Program-made: the position numbers and the translations under genes
Source: CAYUYV01 sp050331455
GTDB taxonomy: Bacteria; Pseudomonadota; Alphaproteobacteria; JAJFIK01
DNA length: 64,000 bases
Direction of reading: 5' to 3'
Assembly (NCBI GenBank): GCA_050331455.1
Contig: JBHJGV010000023.1
Span: 1 to 64,000 of the forward strand
The notes under the pieces: generated by a model
The model's input: the letters and a program-made list of their open reading frames with translations, nothing else
What the model was told of the DNA's origin: nothing
The model's database searches: none
In this document: in pieces, positions 9,116 to 18,589 of the stretch
Layout of the letters: the number at the start of each line of letters is the position of its first letter
Position numbering within the stretch: the first letter of the stretch is position 1

Positions 9116-9483
9116 GGGCCGGTCTCGCCTTCGGGCTCGCCGGTATCAGGCTCCCCCTCTTCAGGCGGATCATCGCGCGGCAGACCAAGCCGGATGACGC
9201 CCTTCGCCTCACGCAGATCGATGGGCTTGCCCTTGCGAAACCCCTGTAAGCACCCCGCATCGGCGAGGTCCACGGCCACGGCGCGGATGAGCTTCAGATG
9301 TCGGCGCCAGTCCCCGGCATCCATCCGGCGGGCCGCCTCGGACGGACAGAAGGTCTTGGCGACCCCCCGCTCCCTCGCAAGCGTCAGGACGGCATCCCGG
9401 GCCCGATCCCAATGGGCAAAGTCCCCCTGACTGGGGTCGGCCGAGACACCATCAGTGTTCGCCTTGTCATCGCCTCCGGCCAT
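9112..9483 (-). CDS. DUF3253 family protein
   Basis: 123 aa, small and soluble. The middle has the DUF3253 pattern: a helix ending in CPSEAARRM, an AGDWRRHLKLIRAVAVDLADAG winged-helix-like segment and a final GKPIDLREAKGVIRL strand. Function of the family is unknown; the fold suggests a small helix-turn-helix protein. It is the first gene of the operon with the UDG-like protein and the lipoprotein hydrolase, overlapping the next gene by ATGA. The acidic C-terminal tail (PPEEGEPDTGEPEGE) is low-complexity. Confidence 0.75.
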   Translation of the reverse strand: MAGGDDKANTDGVSADPSQGDFAHWDRARDAVLTLARERGVAKTFCPSEAARRMDAGDWRRHLKLIRAVAVDLADAGCLQGFRKGKPIDLREAKGVIRLGLPRDDPPEEGEPDTGEPEGETGP

Positions 9484-9514
9484 CTGTCTCTGACTCCTGC
9501 GCTTTGCGGGGCGA

Positions 9515-10059
9515 TTAGAGATACAACGTCAGATACCCCCCACCGTTCCCATAATAGATGGGACAGCGACCGGCAGGAAAGGTATCGATGAACGGATCCG
9601 GGACGATGGCGCGGACGATCTCCATCCAGCCGAAATACGGGTCGTCGCCGAGAAAGGAAAGCGCCTAAACATGGTCCGGTTCTTCAAGAGCCATGAGCTT
9701 CGGATCGGCCAGCACCTTCATGGTGTAATCAATCAGATCGCCGGGCGTGGCACCCTTGAAGCACAGGTTGAAAACGTCACACCCCTGACGATAGACGACG
9801 TGGGCGAGCTTTGTGAGGTGCAACACGCCGTCATTCTGATAATGGGCAGCAAACCGCCCCGGGCCAGTTCGAGGGGCAAGGCACCGTCGAAGCGTGCGTC
9901 TGCCAGCGCCGAATAGAGCGCATCGTGGAAGGCCAATACGGCTTGGGCCGCAACCGGTGCCCGCATGCTGTGGTGCTCAAACGCGCATTCGACGGCTTCA
10001 CCCTCGACGTGCATGCTTCGGTCGTCCCCGCGGGCACTGACGAGGTGGATGGACGACAT
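9515..10059 (-). pseudogene. probable decayed gene with frameshift and internal stop, family not recognised
   Basis: No intact gene fits the 880-bp stretch 9484-10365. On the minus strand, protein-like sequence begins at an ATG at 10059 (SSIHLVSARGDD...), is open to about 9850, then seems to continue in another frame (FAAHYQNDGVLHLTKLAH..., DYTMKVLADPKL...). That frame hits a TAG at 9665-9667 and resumes as SFLGDDPYFGWMEIVRAI... to a TAA at 9515-9517. The two stops are in the same frame, 50 codons apart. The first frame also stays open upstream of 10059 to about 10342, so the original start could lie there. I cannot name the family. A plus-strand reading at 9925-10179 is possible but explains less. 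Confidence 0.4.
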
Positions 10060-10365
10060 TTGAGCTGTCTCCAGTTCACCGCCATCGGGGATCGCCAGCG
10101 GGAGGCCCTGCGCCGGGGCCAGACCGCCTCTGTCACGTGGCCGGACTGGAACCTCACCATGGAGGCCCGGGTCGAATAGGTCACTCTTGATGCGGAGCGC
10201 CGGCCACGCATCGGCATGCCGGACCGGCTGCGCCAGGATCGGAACGTCACCTCCGTGGTCCTGGGGAGGATTTATCCGGTCTCGCCCCAGATGATCTGCC
10301 CCCCCGCCCGCGTGAAAATCCCCACAGGCGTGTCGAAGCTTTTATCCGGGCCGAGCTGAGACGCG

Positions 10366-11517
10366 TCAGCCCATCGCCTCTTTCAGCATCGCGCGGGCGA
10401 TGACGATCTGTTGGATCTGGGACGTGCCCTCATAAAGACGGAAGATCCGCACATCCCGATAGAAGCGTTCCACGCCGTAATCGGCCACATAACCGGCACC
10501 GCCGAAGACCTGGACGGCCCGGTCGGCCACGCGGCCCACCATTTCCGACGCATAATATTTGCAGCAGGACGCTTCCATGGAGACCGGCTCGCCCCGGTCT
10601 CGCTTCTGGGCCGCGTCCATCACCATGGCCCGCGCCGCATAGGTCTCGGTCTTGCTGTCGGACAGCATGGCCTGGACCAGTTGGAACGTGCCGATAGCCT
10701 GGCCGAACTGTTTGCGCTCGGCGGCATATTTGGTCATCTCGGCGACCAGCCGCTCGGCCACGCCGACACAGACGGCGGCGATATGCAGACGACCCCGGTC
10801 GAGCACCTGCATGGCGACTTTAAAACCCTGGCCTTCCTCGCCCAGGATGTAGGATCGGGGAATGCGGCAATTGTCGAAAATCACGTCACAGATATGGGCG
10901 CCCTGCTGACCCATTTTCTTTTCCGGCCGGCCGATGGTGATGCCGGGCGTATCGGTGGGCACCAGAAAGGCCGAAATCCCCGAGGCCCCGGCGATGTCCG
11001 GATTGGACCGCGCCATCAGGGTGAGAACGCCGGCTTTGTTGGCGTTAGTGATATAGCGTTTGGTGCCGTTGATGACATACTCGTTGCCGTCCGCCAGGGC
11101 TGTCGTGCGCACGGAGGCGGCATCGGATCCCGCTTCGGGCTCGGTGAGGCAGAAACTGGAAATCACATCCCCCGAGGCCAGCCGGGGCAGCCAGTCCTCC
11201 TTCTGGTCGTCGCGCCCGAACATCACGATGCCCTGGCTGCCAATGCCCACATTGGTGCCGATGACGGACCGGAAGGCCGGCGACGTGTGCCCCAGTTCCC
11301 GGGCGACCAGGACCTCCTCCTCCATGGTCAGGCCCAAGCCCCCATAGTCGGTGGGGATCGAGAGGCCGAACAGTCCGAGATCCCGCATGCCCTGCACAAC
11401 CTCGTCCGGGACCTCGTCTTCCTCCGAAACCTGAGCCTCCAGGGGAATGAGCCGTTCGTGCACGAAGCGGCGGACCGTATCGACGAGTTGATCCCGGGTT
11501 TCCGGATCAAGGGCCAT
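10366..11517 (-). CDS. acyl-CoA dehydrogenase
   Basis: 383 aa, FAD-dependent, first step of beta-oxidation or a related CoA-thioester oxidation. N-terminal helical domain, then the substrate/FAD-binding block CLTEPEAGSDAAS near 130-142 and NGTKRYITNA, and the C-terminal helical domain with RKQFG and QVFGGAGYVADYGVERFYRD near 340-355. The catalytic base is expected near the GTSQIQ segment at the C-terminus. Length and motifs fit short- or medium-chain enzymes. Divergently arranged with the MFS exporter at 11684, with no other catabolic gene adjacent. Substrate not determinable. Confidence 0.92.
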   Translation of the reverse strand: MALDPETRDQLVDTVRRFVHERLIPLEAQVSEEDEVPDEVVQGMRDLGLFGLSIPTDYGGLGLTMEEEVLVARELGHTSPAFRSVIGTNVGIGSQGIVMFGRDDQKEDWLPRLASGDVISSFCLTEPEAGSDAASVRTTALADGNEYVINGTKRYITNANKAGVLTLMARSNPDIAGASGISAFLVPTDTPGITIGRPEKKMGQQGAHICDVIFDNCRIPRSYILGEEGQGFKVAMQVLDRGRLHIAAVCVGVAERLVAEMTKYAAERKQFGQAIGTFQLVQAMLSDSKTETYAARAMVMDAAQKRDRGEPVSMEASCCKYYASEMVGRVADRAVQVFGGAGYVADYGVERFYRDVRIFRLYEGTSQIQQIVIARAMLKEAMG

Positions 11518-11683
11518 GGTGCTCTCCCAAATCTGCTATCGTTTTCCTACGATAAGAACATCACGGCCCGGGCGCCGGTGCAACGCGGCCAAAAACCGGT
11601 GCCGCAGGCCACCCCGAGCCTTGCGGATCCCCGGTGCGGCGTGCCGGCCAGGGAACCGACATTTTCCAGGGGAGACCCGGCCC

Positions 11684-12949
11684 ATGTCAGCACGCGTCAG
11701 CCCGGATCCGGACGCCCGCCCCAGCCGTGCGGGCCGCCACGGCGCAACCTTCATTTTCATCACCATACTGCTCGATGTGCTGGGGCTGGGGATCATCATT
11801 CCGGTCCTCCCCGACCTTATCCAGGGCCTGACCGGCGAGGGCCTGGACCGGGCCGCCGTCTATGGCGGAGCCATGATGTTTCTCTATGCGGTGATCCAGT
11901 TCTTCGCCGCGCCGATCATCGGCAATCTGTCCGACCGCTTCGGGCGCCGGCCGGTCCTTCTGATCTCGCTCATGGGGCTGAGCATCGACTATGTGATCAT
12001 GGCGTTGGCGCCGACCATCGTCTGGCTGTTCGTGGGCCGAGCCCTGACCGGCATTGGCGGCGCCACCATCACCACCGCGAGCGCCTATATGGCCGATGTC
12101 AGTTCACCCGAACAAAAGGCTCGAAATTTCGGATTGCTGGGCGCCGCTTTCGGTCTCGGTTTCATTCTTGGACCGCTGATCGGCGGCCTGTTCAGCGTCT
12201 ATGGACCTCGCGCACCGTTCTATGCAGCAGCGGCCGTGGCTTTTGCGAATTTCCTCTATGGCCTTCTGGTCCTGCCGGAAAGTCTGCCGGCGGAACGGCG
12301 CCGGCCGTTCGACTGGTCCCGCGCGAACCCGGTGGGCGCGCTCCTTGATCTGCGGCAATATCCCATGGTCCTGCCGCTGGCCGGCGGCCTGTTCCTGTTC
12401 CATATCGGCCATTACGTCTATCCGTCCGTGTGGAACTTTTTCACCATCGCCGCATTCGAATGGTCCGCGGTCCAGGTGGGGCTGTCGCTCACGGCGGTGG
12501 GGGTGGTCTCCGCCTTCGTCCAGGGCGGGCTGGTCGGACCGATCGTCCAGCGCGCCGGCCCCATGAAAGCGGCCATTATCGGCCTCAGCTTCGCGGTCAT
12601 CGGCCATCTGGGCTACGCCCTCTCGGCGACACCGTTCATGCTCTATGCGGTGATGGGCCTGACCTGTCTGTCCGGGATTTCCGGCCCCGCCATTAACGGG
12701 CTGTTGTCGAACGCCGTTCCTGCCGACTCCCAGGGCGCCCTCCAAGGCGGCGTCACAAGTTTGATGAGTGTGGCGGCGATCATCGGGCCGCCGGTCATGA
12801 CCCTGATTTTCAGCACCTTCACGGCGCCCGGTGCTCCGGTCCAATTCCCCGGCGCGCCCTTTATCCTGTCCGCCAGCCTGATGGCCCTCGCCCTTTTGAC
12901 CATACTGGTCATTGGACGCCGCGCCCGGGTCCCACTCGCCGGCTCCTAA
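11684..12949 (+). CDS. MFS transporter, TetA-like (TCR/Tet family)
   Basis: About 421 aa, 12 predicted membrane segments, inner membrane. The MFS motif A after TM2 is intact (GNLSDRFGRRPVL), TM1 carries the Tet-type DVLGLGIIIPVLPDL, and motif C lies in TM5 (GFILGPLIGG). These place it with proton-coupled tetracycline-type exporters, though most chromosomal homologues have no proven drug. ATG 11684 follows CCAGGGGAGAC. No TetR-type regulator is adjacent. Confidence 0.88.
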   Translation: MSARVSPDPDARPSRAGRHGATFIFITILLDVLGLGIIIPVLPDLIQGLTGEGLDRAAVYGGAMMFLYAVIQFFAAPIIGNLSDRFGRRPVLLISLMGLSIDYVIMALAPTIVWLFVGRALTGIGGATITTASAYMADVSSPEQKARNFGLLGAAFGLGFILGPLIGGLFSVYGPRAPFYAAAAVAFANFLYGLLVLPESLPAERRRPFDWSRANPVGALLDLRQYPMVLPLAGGLFLFHIGHYVYPSVWNFFTIAAFEWSAVQVGLSLTAVGVVSAFVQGGLVGPIVQRAGPMKAAIIGLSFAVIGHLGYALSATPFMLYAVMGLTCLSGISGPAINGLLSNAVPADSQGALQGGVTSLMSVAAIIGPPVMTLIFSTFTAPGAPVQFPGAPFILSASLMALALLTILVIGRRARVPLAGS

Positions 12950-12971
12950 GCGCTTTCAGACCTGCAAAGGA

Positions 12972-13727
12972 TCAGACCTGCAGGGACTCCGACGACGGGG
13001 CGGCGGATTGGGCGGCTTTGAAAATCGCCCCCCAGGCTGCGGTAATGCGAGTGCCGGCCGCGTCGAAGACCGGTTCCAGAAACGTATCGGTCTGGTCGAA
13101 CAGTTCCTTGGCGGCCCGCGACCCCGCTTCTTTGGCGATGTGCTGGCCCAGCACCTGGAAGGCCCCGCGCAGGACGCCCTTGAAGCTGCGATCCGGAGCC
13201 CCCGCCTTGACCAGCGCCTTTCGGATGATGTCCCGCTCCGCCTTCGGAATAATCTTTTCGGCCAGGGCCGTGACGGCTCCGGGCTGAAGGCGGACGAGCT
13301 GGGGGTTGAAGGACGAATCCGTCAAATGCCCCAATTCCCGCAGGCGCTCACGCATATGGGCCTGGACCAGGGGGCTTTCCACCTCAAGCACGAAATAGCT
13401 GCCGTCCCGCACGAATTTGGCCGAGCCCAGCAGGCTCCGCAGCCTTGCATCAAGGGCACTCTCGCCGTTCTCAGCCAGGCGCACCTCCCGGTCGTAAAGC
13501 AGTGTCCGGGCCTTGGTGCGCGGGATCCGCAGATCGCGCATCAGATCATAGATCGAGGCCGATGGCGCAACGAGACCGGTGTCGAACAGCAAATCGAAAA
13601 GCAGGATGTCGATTTCCCGCTTGGGCAACGCCCCGAAGGCGGGCCGGCAATAGGCGCTCAGCAGGGCTTTAAGGACCGTCCGGCACTGCGCCACGGTCAT
13701 CTTGTCGACGCTCGCCTCGATATCCAT
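12972..13727 (-). CDS. hypothetical protein, helical, about 251 aa
   Basis: ATG 13727 has AGAGGA upstream and gives a clean start, whereas sequence encoded before it looks non-coding. The protein is helix-rich. Residues about 45-75 (SIYDLMRDLRIPRTKARTLL) resemble a helix-turn-helix, followed by a charged middle and an Ala-rich helical C-terminus. No membrane segment or signal peptide. I do not recognise a family. The HTH-like stretch could mean nucleic-acid binding, but that is weak inference. It lies between a convergent MFS gene and a divergent thioesterase gene. Confidence 0.7.
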   Translation of the reverse strand: MDIEASVDKMTVAQCRTVLKALLSAYCRPAFGALPKREIDILLFDLLFDTGLVAPSASIYDLMRDLRIPRTKARTLLYDREVRLAENGESALDARLRSLLGSAKFVRDGSYFVLEVESPLVQAHMRERLRELGHLTDSSFNPQLVRLQPGAVTALAEKIIPKAERDIIRKALVKAGAPDRSFKGVLRGAFQVLGQHIAKEAGSRAAKELFDQTDTFLEPVFDAAGTRITAAWGAIFKAAQSAAPSSESLQV

Positions 13728-13834
13728 GATCCGATCCTCTGTTATGGGCTCATCCGCAGGCTTCTGGTTGCCCCAAACGGCCCGACTTGCGAAGCTTGCG
13801 GACAGGAAAAGACGGAGTACCACCGGGGGAGGCA

Positions 13835-14293
13835 ATGGTCATGGACGGTGATGCGGGGATCTTGGGCCAGGCCAGGCTGGCGGGCTATCGCAAATGGGAA
13901 GGCACGGACCCGTTCGAGGACCATGCGGGGCCGTTCTTTTATCGTCAAAACACGGATGGACAGTATTCCTGCGCCTTCCTGGCCGGCCCGACCCATGTGA
14001 ATGCGGGCGGCGCCATCCATGGCGGCTGCCTCATGACATTTGCCGATTTCAGCCTGTTCATCTTCACCAAGCCCGCCCTCACGGATGTTTCCGCCGTGAC
14101 GATCTCCTTTTCTTCCGAATTCGTCGGGGCGGGCTTCGAGGGAGACCTGATCGAGGCGGAAGGCGAGATGGTGCGCGAGACCGGAAGCCTCGTTTTCGCC
14201 CGCGGCACCATCCTGACCCGGCGCAGCGAGGGCGAGACCGTCACCCTGCTGACCTATTCGGGTGTCCTTAAAAAGATCCGGAGCGGGGGATGA
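13835..14293 (+). CDS. PaaI-type hotdog thioesterase
   Basis: About 152 aa, single hotdog fold. The PaaI/ACOT13 active-site pattern is visible as HVNAGGAIHGGCLMTFADF near residues 50-70, with Asn, HGG and Asp in the expected spacing. Predicted to hydrolyse an acyl- or aryl-CoA thioester in the cytoplasm. ATG 13835 follows GGGGAGG. The stop overlaps the start of the next gene, so the pair is translationally coupled. Confidence 0.85.
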   Translation: MVMDGDAGILGQARLAGYRKWEGTDPFEDHAGPFFYRQNTDGQYSCAFLAGPTHVNAGGAIHGGCLMTFADFSLFIFTKPALTDVSAVTISFSSEFVGAGFEGDLIEAEGEMVRETGSLVFARGTILTRRSEGETVTLLTYSGVLKKIRSGG

Positions 14294-15324
14294 TGGAACT
14301 CGGTGTCCTCGACCAATCGCCCATCGCCGCGGGCCGCACCCCGGCCGATGCCGTTGCCGAGACCCTGTCCCTCGCCCAGACCGCCGAGGACCTTGGCTAT
14401 ACGCGATACTGGGTGGCCGAACATCACAACACGGCCGCCTTTGCCGGGAGCTGTCCGGAAATCCTCATGACACGGATCGCCTCCTTGACCAGCTGGATCA
14501 AGGTGGGCTCCGCCGGCGTCCTGCTTCAGCACTATGCTCCGCTCAAGATCGCCGAACAGTTCCGGATGCTGGAGACTCTGTTCCCGGGGCGGATCGAACT
14601 GGGGCTCGGGCGCGCGCCAGGGGCCGATCCGCGCACGGCCGCCGCCCTCCAGCCAGGCCCAAAGGCCTTTGGTCCGGAGGTCTATCCGCAGAAAGTGGAT
14701 TTGCTGGCCCGTCTGCTCGACGATGCCCGCGGGATCGAAGATGCCATTGATGGGGACCATCCCTATCGGGGCATCCGCGCCCAGCCCTTCGGCAACGGGT
14801 GCCCGGCCCTGTGGATGTTGGGATCGAGTCCCTCCGGAGCCGTCATGGCGGCCGCCCTGGGCCTGCCTTTCGCCTATGCCCACTTCATCAGCGGCGACGA
14901 TGGGGAAACAGGTCTCTCGGGTCCCGACATCCTGGGCGCCTATCGCAGGCGGTTCACGCCCCACCATGCCCTTGCCCAGCCCGATGCGGCGCTTGCCGTC
15001 TCGGTCATTTGTGCACCGACCCTTGAGGAGGCAGAACGGCTTGCCCTGACCCGACAGGTCTGGGCGGTCCAGCTTCTGACCGGTCAGCATGCGTTGTTTT
15101 TGTCACCGGAGGACGCTGCCGCCGTGTCACTGACGGACCAGCAAAAGGCCCTGCTTCCGCTCGCGGGCCGGCGCTGCATCGTCGGTGACCCGGCCGCGGC
15201 GGGCGATGCTCTTCGGAACCTTGCCGAGCGCTACGGCACGACGCGCCTCGTTGTGCACAGCTTCATCCATGACCCGGAAGCGCGCGAACGGTCTTACGCT
15301 CTGCTTGCCGACGCCTTACTGTGA
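14290..15324 (+). CDS. LLM-class flavin-dependent oxidoreductase (luciferase-like)
   Basis: 344 aa TIM-barrel of the bacterial luciferase-like superfamily. It opens with LGVLDQSPI and has TRYWVAEHHNT near 40-50, the typical flavin-pocket segment, then IELGLGRAPG near 110-120. Members of this YhbW/MsnO8-like group use FMN or F420; FMN is more likely here. Substrate unknown. Two in-frame ATGs (14290 and 14293) overlap the thioesterase stop, indicating an operon of two. Confidence 0.88.
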   Translation: MMELGVLDQSPIAAGRTPADAVAETLSLAQTAEDLGYTRYWVAEHHNTAAFAGSCPEILMTRIASLTSWIKVGSAGVLLQHYAPLKIAEQFRMLETLFPGRIELGLGRAPGADPRTAAALQPGPKAFGPEVYPQKVDLLARLLDDARGIEDAIDGDHPYRGIRAQPFGNGCPALWMLGSSPSGAVMAAALGLPFAYAHFISGDDGETGLSGPDILGAYRRRFTPHHALAQPDAALAVSVICAPTLEEAERLALTRQVWAVQLLTGQHALFLSPEDAAAVSLTDQQKALLPLAGRRCIVGDPAAAGDALRNLAERYGTTRLVVHSFIHDPEARERSYALLADALL

Positions 15325-15361
15325 GTTGCGGGCCCGCACGACAGGCTGCCGAGCGCGCGGA

Positions 15362-16438
15362 TTACCCGGATAGGGTGACACCGCCGCTCCTGGAGAGCCA
15401 CCGGTCTTCGGCCGCATAGTCCTCGTCCAAATGGCCGGGACGGGAGCGCTTCAATTCGTCCTCGACGGTTTCACGCAAGCCGATATCGAGGGCGACGCGG
15501 TCGAAATAGTCGAAGTGGTTCCACAAGGCGCCCGTGTCCATGCGCAGAAAATAGCGGAAATCGTGATTGCGTGCCAAGGCGGCCATATGCGCCGGCATGG
15601 CCTGATCTTCCGTCACCAGAAGTTCACCATGCCAATCCGTCACACGGGCCAGGGCCCGGGCCATCCCAACAACGGACATGGCACTTTCCGGCCCCAAATT
15701 GATGGTCAGCCCATGGGCATTGTCGGCCATGGCGACCTGGGCGATGGCATCGGCCACATTGTCCACATAGCCATAGGACGCCTGCCAGGAGGCCCATTGG
15801 CGCTCCAGGGGCAGCACGCCGCGGCCGTCCGCCATGCGCCGGATCAGGGACGAGAAGCGGCGCTGACGATCCCCCGGCCCGTACACAATGGGCAGGCGCA
15901 AAATCGTCCAATCGAACCCGGAATGGGCCCGCACGGCCCCTTCAATCGGGATCTTGTCGTAATCGGCGGGCACATGGGAGATCAGGGATTGTCCGTCCGG
16001 GCCCTTGTAAGGATAGCGAATTGTCCGAAGGGGCGAGTCATATTTCAAAAGATCGAACGCTTCCGCCGATCCTTTGCGATGCAACCCTTCATAGTTGCGG
16101 TAGACATCCGCGCTGCTCACAAGGATGTAACGGCCAATCCGACCGCTGAGTGCGTGAATCACCGGAAGCGTCTCGCGCACGGTCATCGCCAGGAGATCGA
16201 TGACCACGTCGAAACGTTCCAGACGGGCCAGATTGGCAAGGCGTTCGGAGTCGGACCGGTCGCACAGGATGATTTCCCCGCGTTCGGGATCCCCCGTCAC
16301 GCCGCGATGCATCGCAAAGATCTGCGCTTTTCGCGTATGCAGATGGTGCACCAACGGCTTTCCCAAGAAGCCCGTGGCCCCGATCACCAGCACTCTGGGC
16401 CCGGCGGCCCGGCCCTCGAAGTCATACTCGCTTTGCAC
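15362..16438 (-). CDS. NAD-dependent epimerase/dehydratase family protein
   Basis: 358 aa extended SDR. The NAD-binding GATGFLG lies near residue 20 and the strand-4 region has the SSADVY pattern. The classical YxxxK is not clear, so catalysis is uncertain and an atypical SDR or NAD-binding sensor is possible. The C-terminal half, with GYVDNVADAIAQ and NLGPE, fits substrate-binding regions of sugar epimerases. No sugar-pathway genes lie nearby. Cytoplasmic. Convergent with the luciferase-like gene. Confidence 0.75.
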   Translation of the reverse strand: MQSEYDFEGRAAGPRVLVIGATGFLGKPLVHHLHTRKAQIFAMHRGVTGDPERGEIILCDRSDSERLANLARLERFDVVIDLLAMTVRETLPVIHALSGRIGRYILVSSADVYRNYEGLHRKGSAEAFDLLKYDSPLRTIRYPYKGPDGQSLISHVPADYDKIPIEGAVRAHSGFDWTILRLPIVYGPGDRQRRFSSLIRRMADGRGVLPLERQWASWQASYGYVDNVADAIAQVAMADNAHGLTINLGPESAMSVVGMARALARVTDWHGELLVTEDQAMPAHMAALARNHDFRYFLRMDTGALWNHFDYFDRVALDIGLRETVEDELKRSRPGHLDEDYAAEDRWLSRSGGVTLSG

Positions 16439-16582
16439 GTGCTCTCCTTCGACCGCTCGCTAAAGGGCAGCGGACCGTCCGTATCCCGTTTCCCATGAAT
16501 GGACCGCCATGATGGACAAGCGGACCCAACGGGTCCAGTTCCGGGGCGATTGCGAATTTCCGTGCCTGAACGTGATCAGCTT

Positions 16583-16993
16583 TCACTTTTCGTCGTCGCG
16601 GTCGCCGCGGCCCCTGCGTCCGCTGAGCAACCCAGCATTCATCAGCACAAGGCCGACCACCGTGTAAAGGACAAGATCGAACAGGGCCCAGAACCGGTCG
16701 CCTGCAGAAAGAATGCCAAGGCCGGTCTCCCGCGCCGGCTGCTCCGGCCAGAAGGCTGCAAGCACGCACAGCACCGCCGCGATGGTCAGCGTGGCGATGG
16801 AAACCATCCGGCGACGCCCGCGCAGCCACGCCGCCGCGGCCACGAAGCCCAGGGCAATGCCGGCGACGGCAAGAAACAACAATCCGTTCAGCAGATGGCC
16901 ATCGAGGGCAACCGGGAGGACCAGTCCAAACTTCGCTGCAGCAACGGCGCCTGCCGACCCGATGAGGCCGGCCATTCCAAGTGTTCTGATCAT
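16583..16993 (-). CDS. small integral membrane protein, about 136 aa
   Basis: Four hydrophobic segments (roughly residues 5-25, 33-55, 63-82 and 103-122) with short polar links and a basic/acidic C-terminal tail (GRRGRGDRDDEK). This topology is typical of small uncharacterised inner-membrane proteins; no function can be assigned. ATG 16993 opens directly into the first membrane helix. The nucleoside transporter gene ends 74 bp upstream on the same strand, so the two could share a transcript. Confidence 0.65.
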   Translation of the reverse strand: MIRTLGMAGLIGSAGAVAAAKFGLVLPVALDGHLLNGLLFLAVAGIALGFVAAAAWLRGRRRMVSIATLTIAAVLCVLAAFWPEQPARETGLGILSAGDRFWALFDLVLYTVVGLVLMNAGLLSGRRGRGDRDDEK

Positions 16994-17067
16994 TGTGGGC
17001 CTTTTCTGGCGTGTCTTGTTATGAAAGCCGGCCATGGGAGGCGGGGTCCGGAAGGGGCCGGATCGTC

Positions 17068-18330
17068 CTATTGGGGCAGCAGTCCCACCACGGCGCCGGT
17101 CATGCCCGTGGCGAGCGTGCCGGCGATCAGGGCCCGCAACCCCAGGGCGGCCACTTCGGATCGGCGTTCGGGAACCAGCGTTCCAATGGTTGAGATCAGC
17201 ATGCCCACGCTGCCCAAATTGGCAAAGCCGCACATGGCATAGAGCATGATGACCCGGCTGCGGGGACTGAGCGTATCCTGGGGTAGTGCGGCGAGGTCCA
17301 GATAGGCAAAAAACTCGTTCAAAATCGTTTTCGTGCCCATGAGGGCGCCTGCGGCCGCCGCCTCGCTCCAGGGCACGCCGAACAGCCACACAAGGGGTGC
17401 GAAAACCCATCCGAAAATTCGCCGCAAGGTCATGGGGGCGCCATCAATGCCCGGGAGCAGGGCCAAGAGGGAGTCGGCCAGGGTCACGAGCGCGACCATC
17501 ACGAGCAGAATGGCTGTGATGGTCAGCAGCAGAGACAAGCCCTCCCGGGTGCCCTGGACAACGGCATCCATGGAGCCCTCATAAGCCAACGCCTCCGTGC
17601 CCAGATCCGCCGGCGTGACATGCCCGCCGGGGACCATGATCCGGGCCATCATCACGGCGGCCGGAACGGAAATCAGCGAGGCGGTGAGAATATGGGCGAC
17701 GGCGCCCGGCACCGACGGTTCCAGCAGATTGGCATAGAGCACCAGCACCGTGCCAGAAATGGTGGCAAGGCCCACCGTCATGAGCATGAACAACTCGCCC
17801 TGGGACAGCCGGGACAGATAGGCCCGGATAAACAGCGGCGCCTCGATCATGCCCATATAGACATTGGCCGCAGTGCCCAGCCCGGCGGCCCCGCCAATCC
17901 CCAGCGTCTTTTGCAGAACCAGGGCGAACAGGCGGATAACGACCTGGAGGATCCGCCAATGCCACAACAGGGCCGACAGGGCCGATACAACGACCACGAG
18001 GGGCAGAACCTGAATGGCCAGGATCGTCAGATTCGCCTCAGGATTGGTGACCTCAAAGGGCAGCGGGCCGGTGGCGAGATAGCCGAACACGAAGCTTGCC
18101 CCCTCGGCCGTCGCCGCCTGGATCGCCTCGATGACCGGCGTGACCGCGAGGAGGGCCTGTCGGGCAACCGGCAGCTGCAACAGCACGACCGCCAGCAGGA
18201 TCTGGATCCCAATCGCCATGGCCGCGAGACGCCATTCCACTTTGCTGCGATCCGTGCTGAGCGCCCAGGCCAGCGCGGTCATCACGATGATTCCCGCCCC
18301 GCTCTGGAACATGAGCCCCACCTGCGCCAT
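17068..18330 (-). CDS. concentrative nucleoside transporter (CNT/NupC family)
   Basis: About 420 aa inner-membrane protein that couples nucleoside uptake to H+ or Na+. Three N-terminal helices (CNT N domain) are followed by a gate domain and the C-terminal transport core with GTKTILNEFFAYLDL and MLYAMCGFANLGSVGM, the most conserved blocks of the family. ATG 18330 has AGGAG at good spacing. No nucleoside catabolism gene is adjacent. A small membrane-protein gene follows. Confidence 0.92.
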   Translation of the reverse strand: MAQVGLMFQSGAGIIVMTALAWALSTDRSKVEWRLAAMAIGIQILLAVVLLQLPVARQALLAVTPVIEAIQAATAEGASFVFGYLATGPLPFEVTNPEANLTILAIQVLPLVVVVSALSALLWHWRILQVVIRLFALVLQKTLGIGGAAGLGTAANVYMGMIEAPLFIRAYLSRLSQGELFMLMTVGLATISGTVLVLYANLLEPSVPGAVAHILTASLISVPAAVMMARIMVPGGHVTPADLGTEALAYEGSMDAVVQGTREGLSLLLTITAILLVMVALVTLADSLLALLPGIDGAPMTLRRIFGWVFAPLVWLFGVPWSEAAAAGALMGTKTILNEFFAYLDLAALPQDTLSPRSRVIMLYAMCGFANLGSVGMLISTIGTLVPERRSEVAALGLRALIAGTLATGMTGAVVGLLPQ

Positions 18331-18490
18331 CGCGACTCCTTTCCCCGGCAAACGGCCACGGGCCCATGGCCCGCTCCCCCAATTCCACGGTCGGCACGCC
18401 CGACATGAGCCCACCATCAATCTGTCACGCTATCGTAAGCTCGGGGATCAAGGAATGTGCGCCGCACCATCGGTGGGATGGGCGTTAGGA

Positions 18491-18522
18491 CAACAGAAAC
18501 GGGCGCCGAACCGCCGACGCCC
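18491..18522 (-). terminator. intrinsic terminator of the 33-aa gene
   Basis: Read on the minus strand, gggcgtcg and cggcgccc form an 8-bp stem (one G-U pair) around gcggtt, followed by gtttctgtt. It lies about 70 bp after the stop of the small gene at 18590, which it most likely terminates. Confidence 0.65.
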
Positions 18523-18589
18523 GCTCCGTCCGTTCATGGGACGTCTTTCAGGCAAAGCTGGGAAAGCGCCGCTCGCGGCGCAGGGCCGG

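Noticed and set aside
9665..9667. Internal TAG as possible readthrough or recoded codon
   Set aside because: No pyrrolysine or recoding machinery is suggested, and a frame change is also present nearby; decay is simpler.
9925..10179. Plus-strand 84-codon GTG frame with PilZ-like features (DGFTLDV, FTAIGDRQREALRR)
   Set aside because: Minus-strand reading explains a longer continuous stretch down to 9515. I kept the minus interpretation but at modest confidence.
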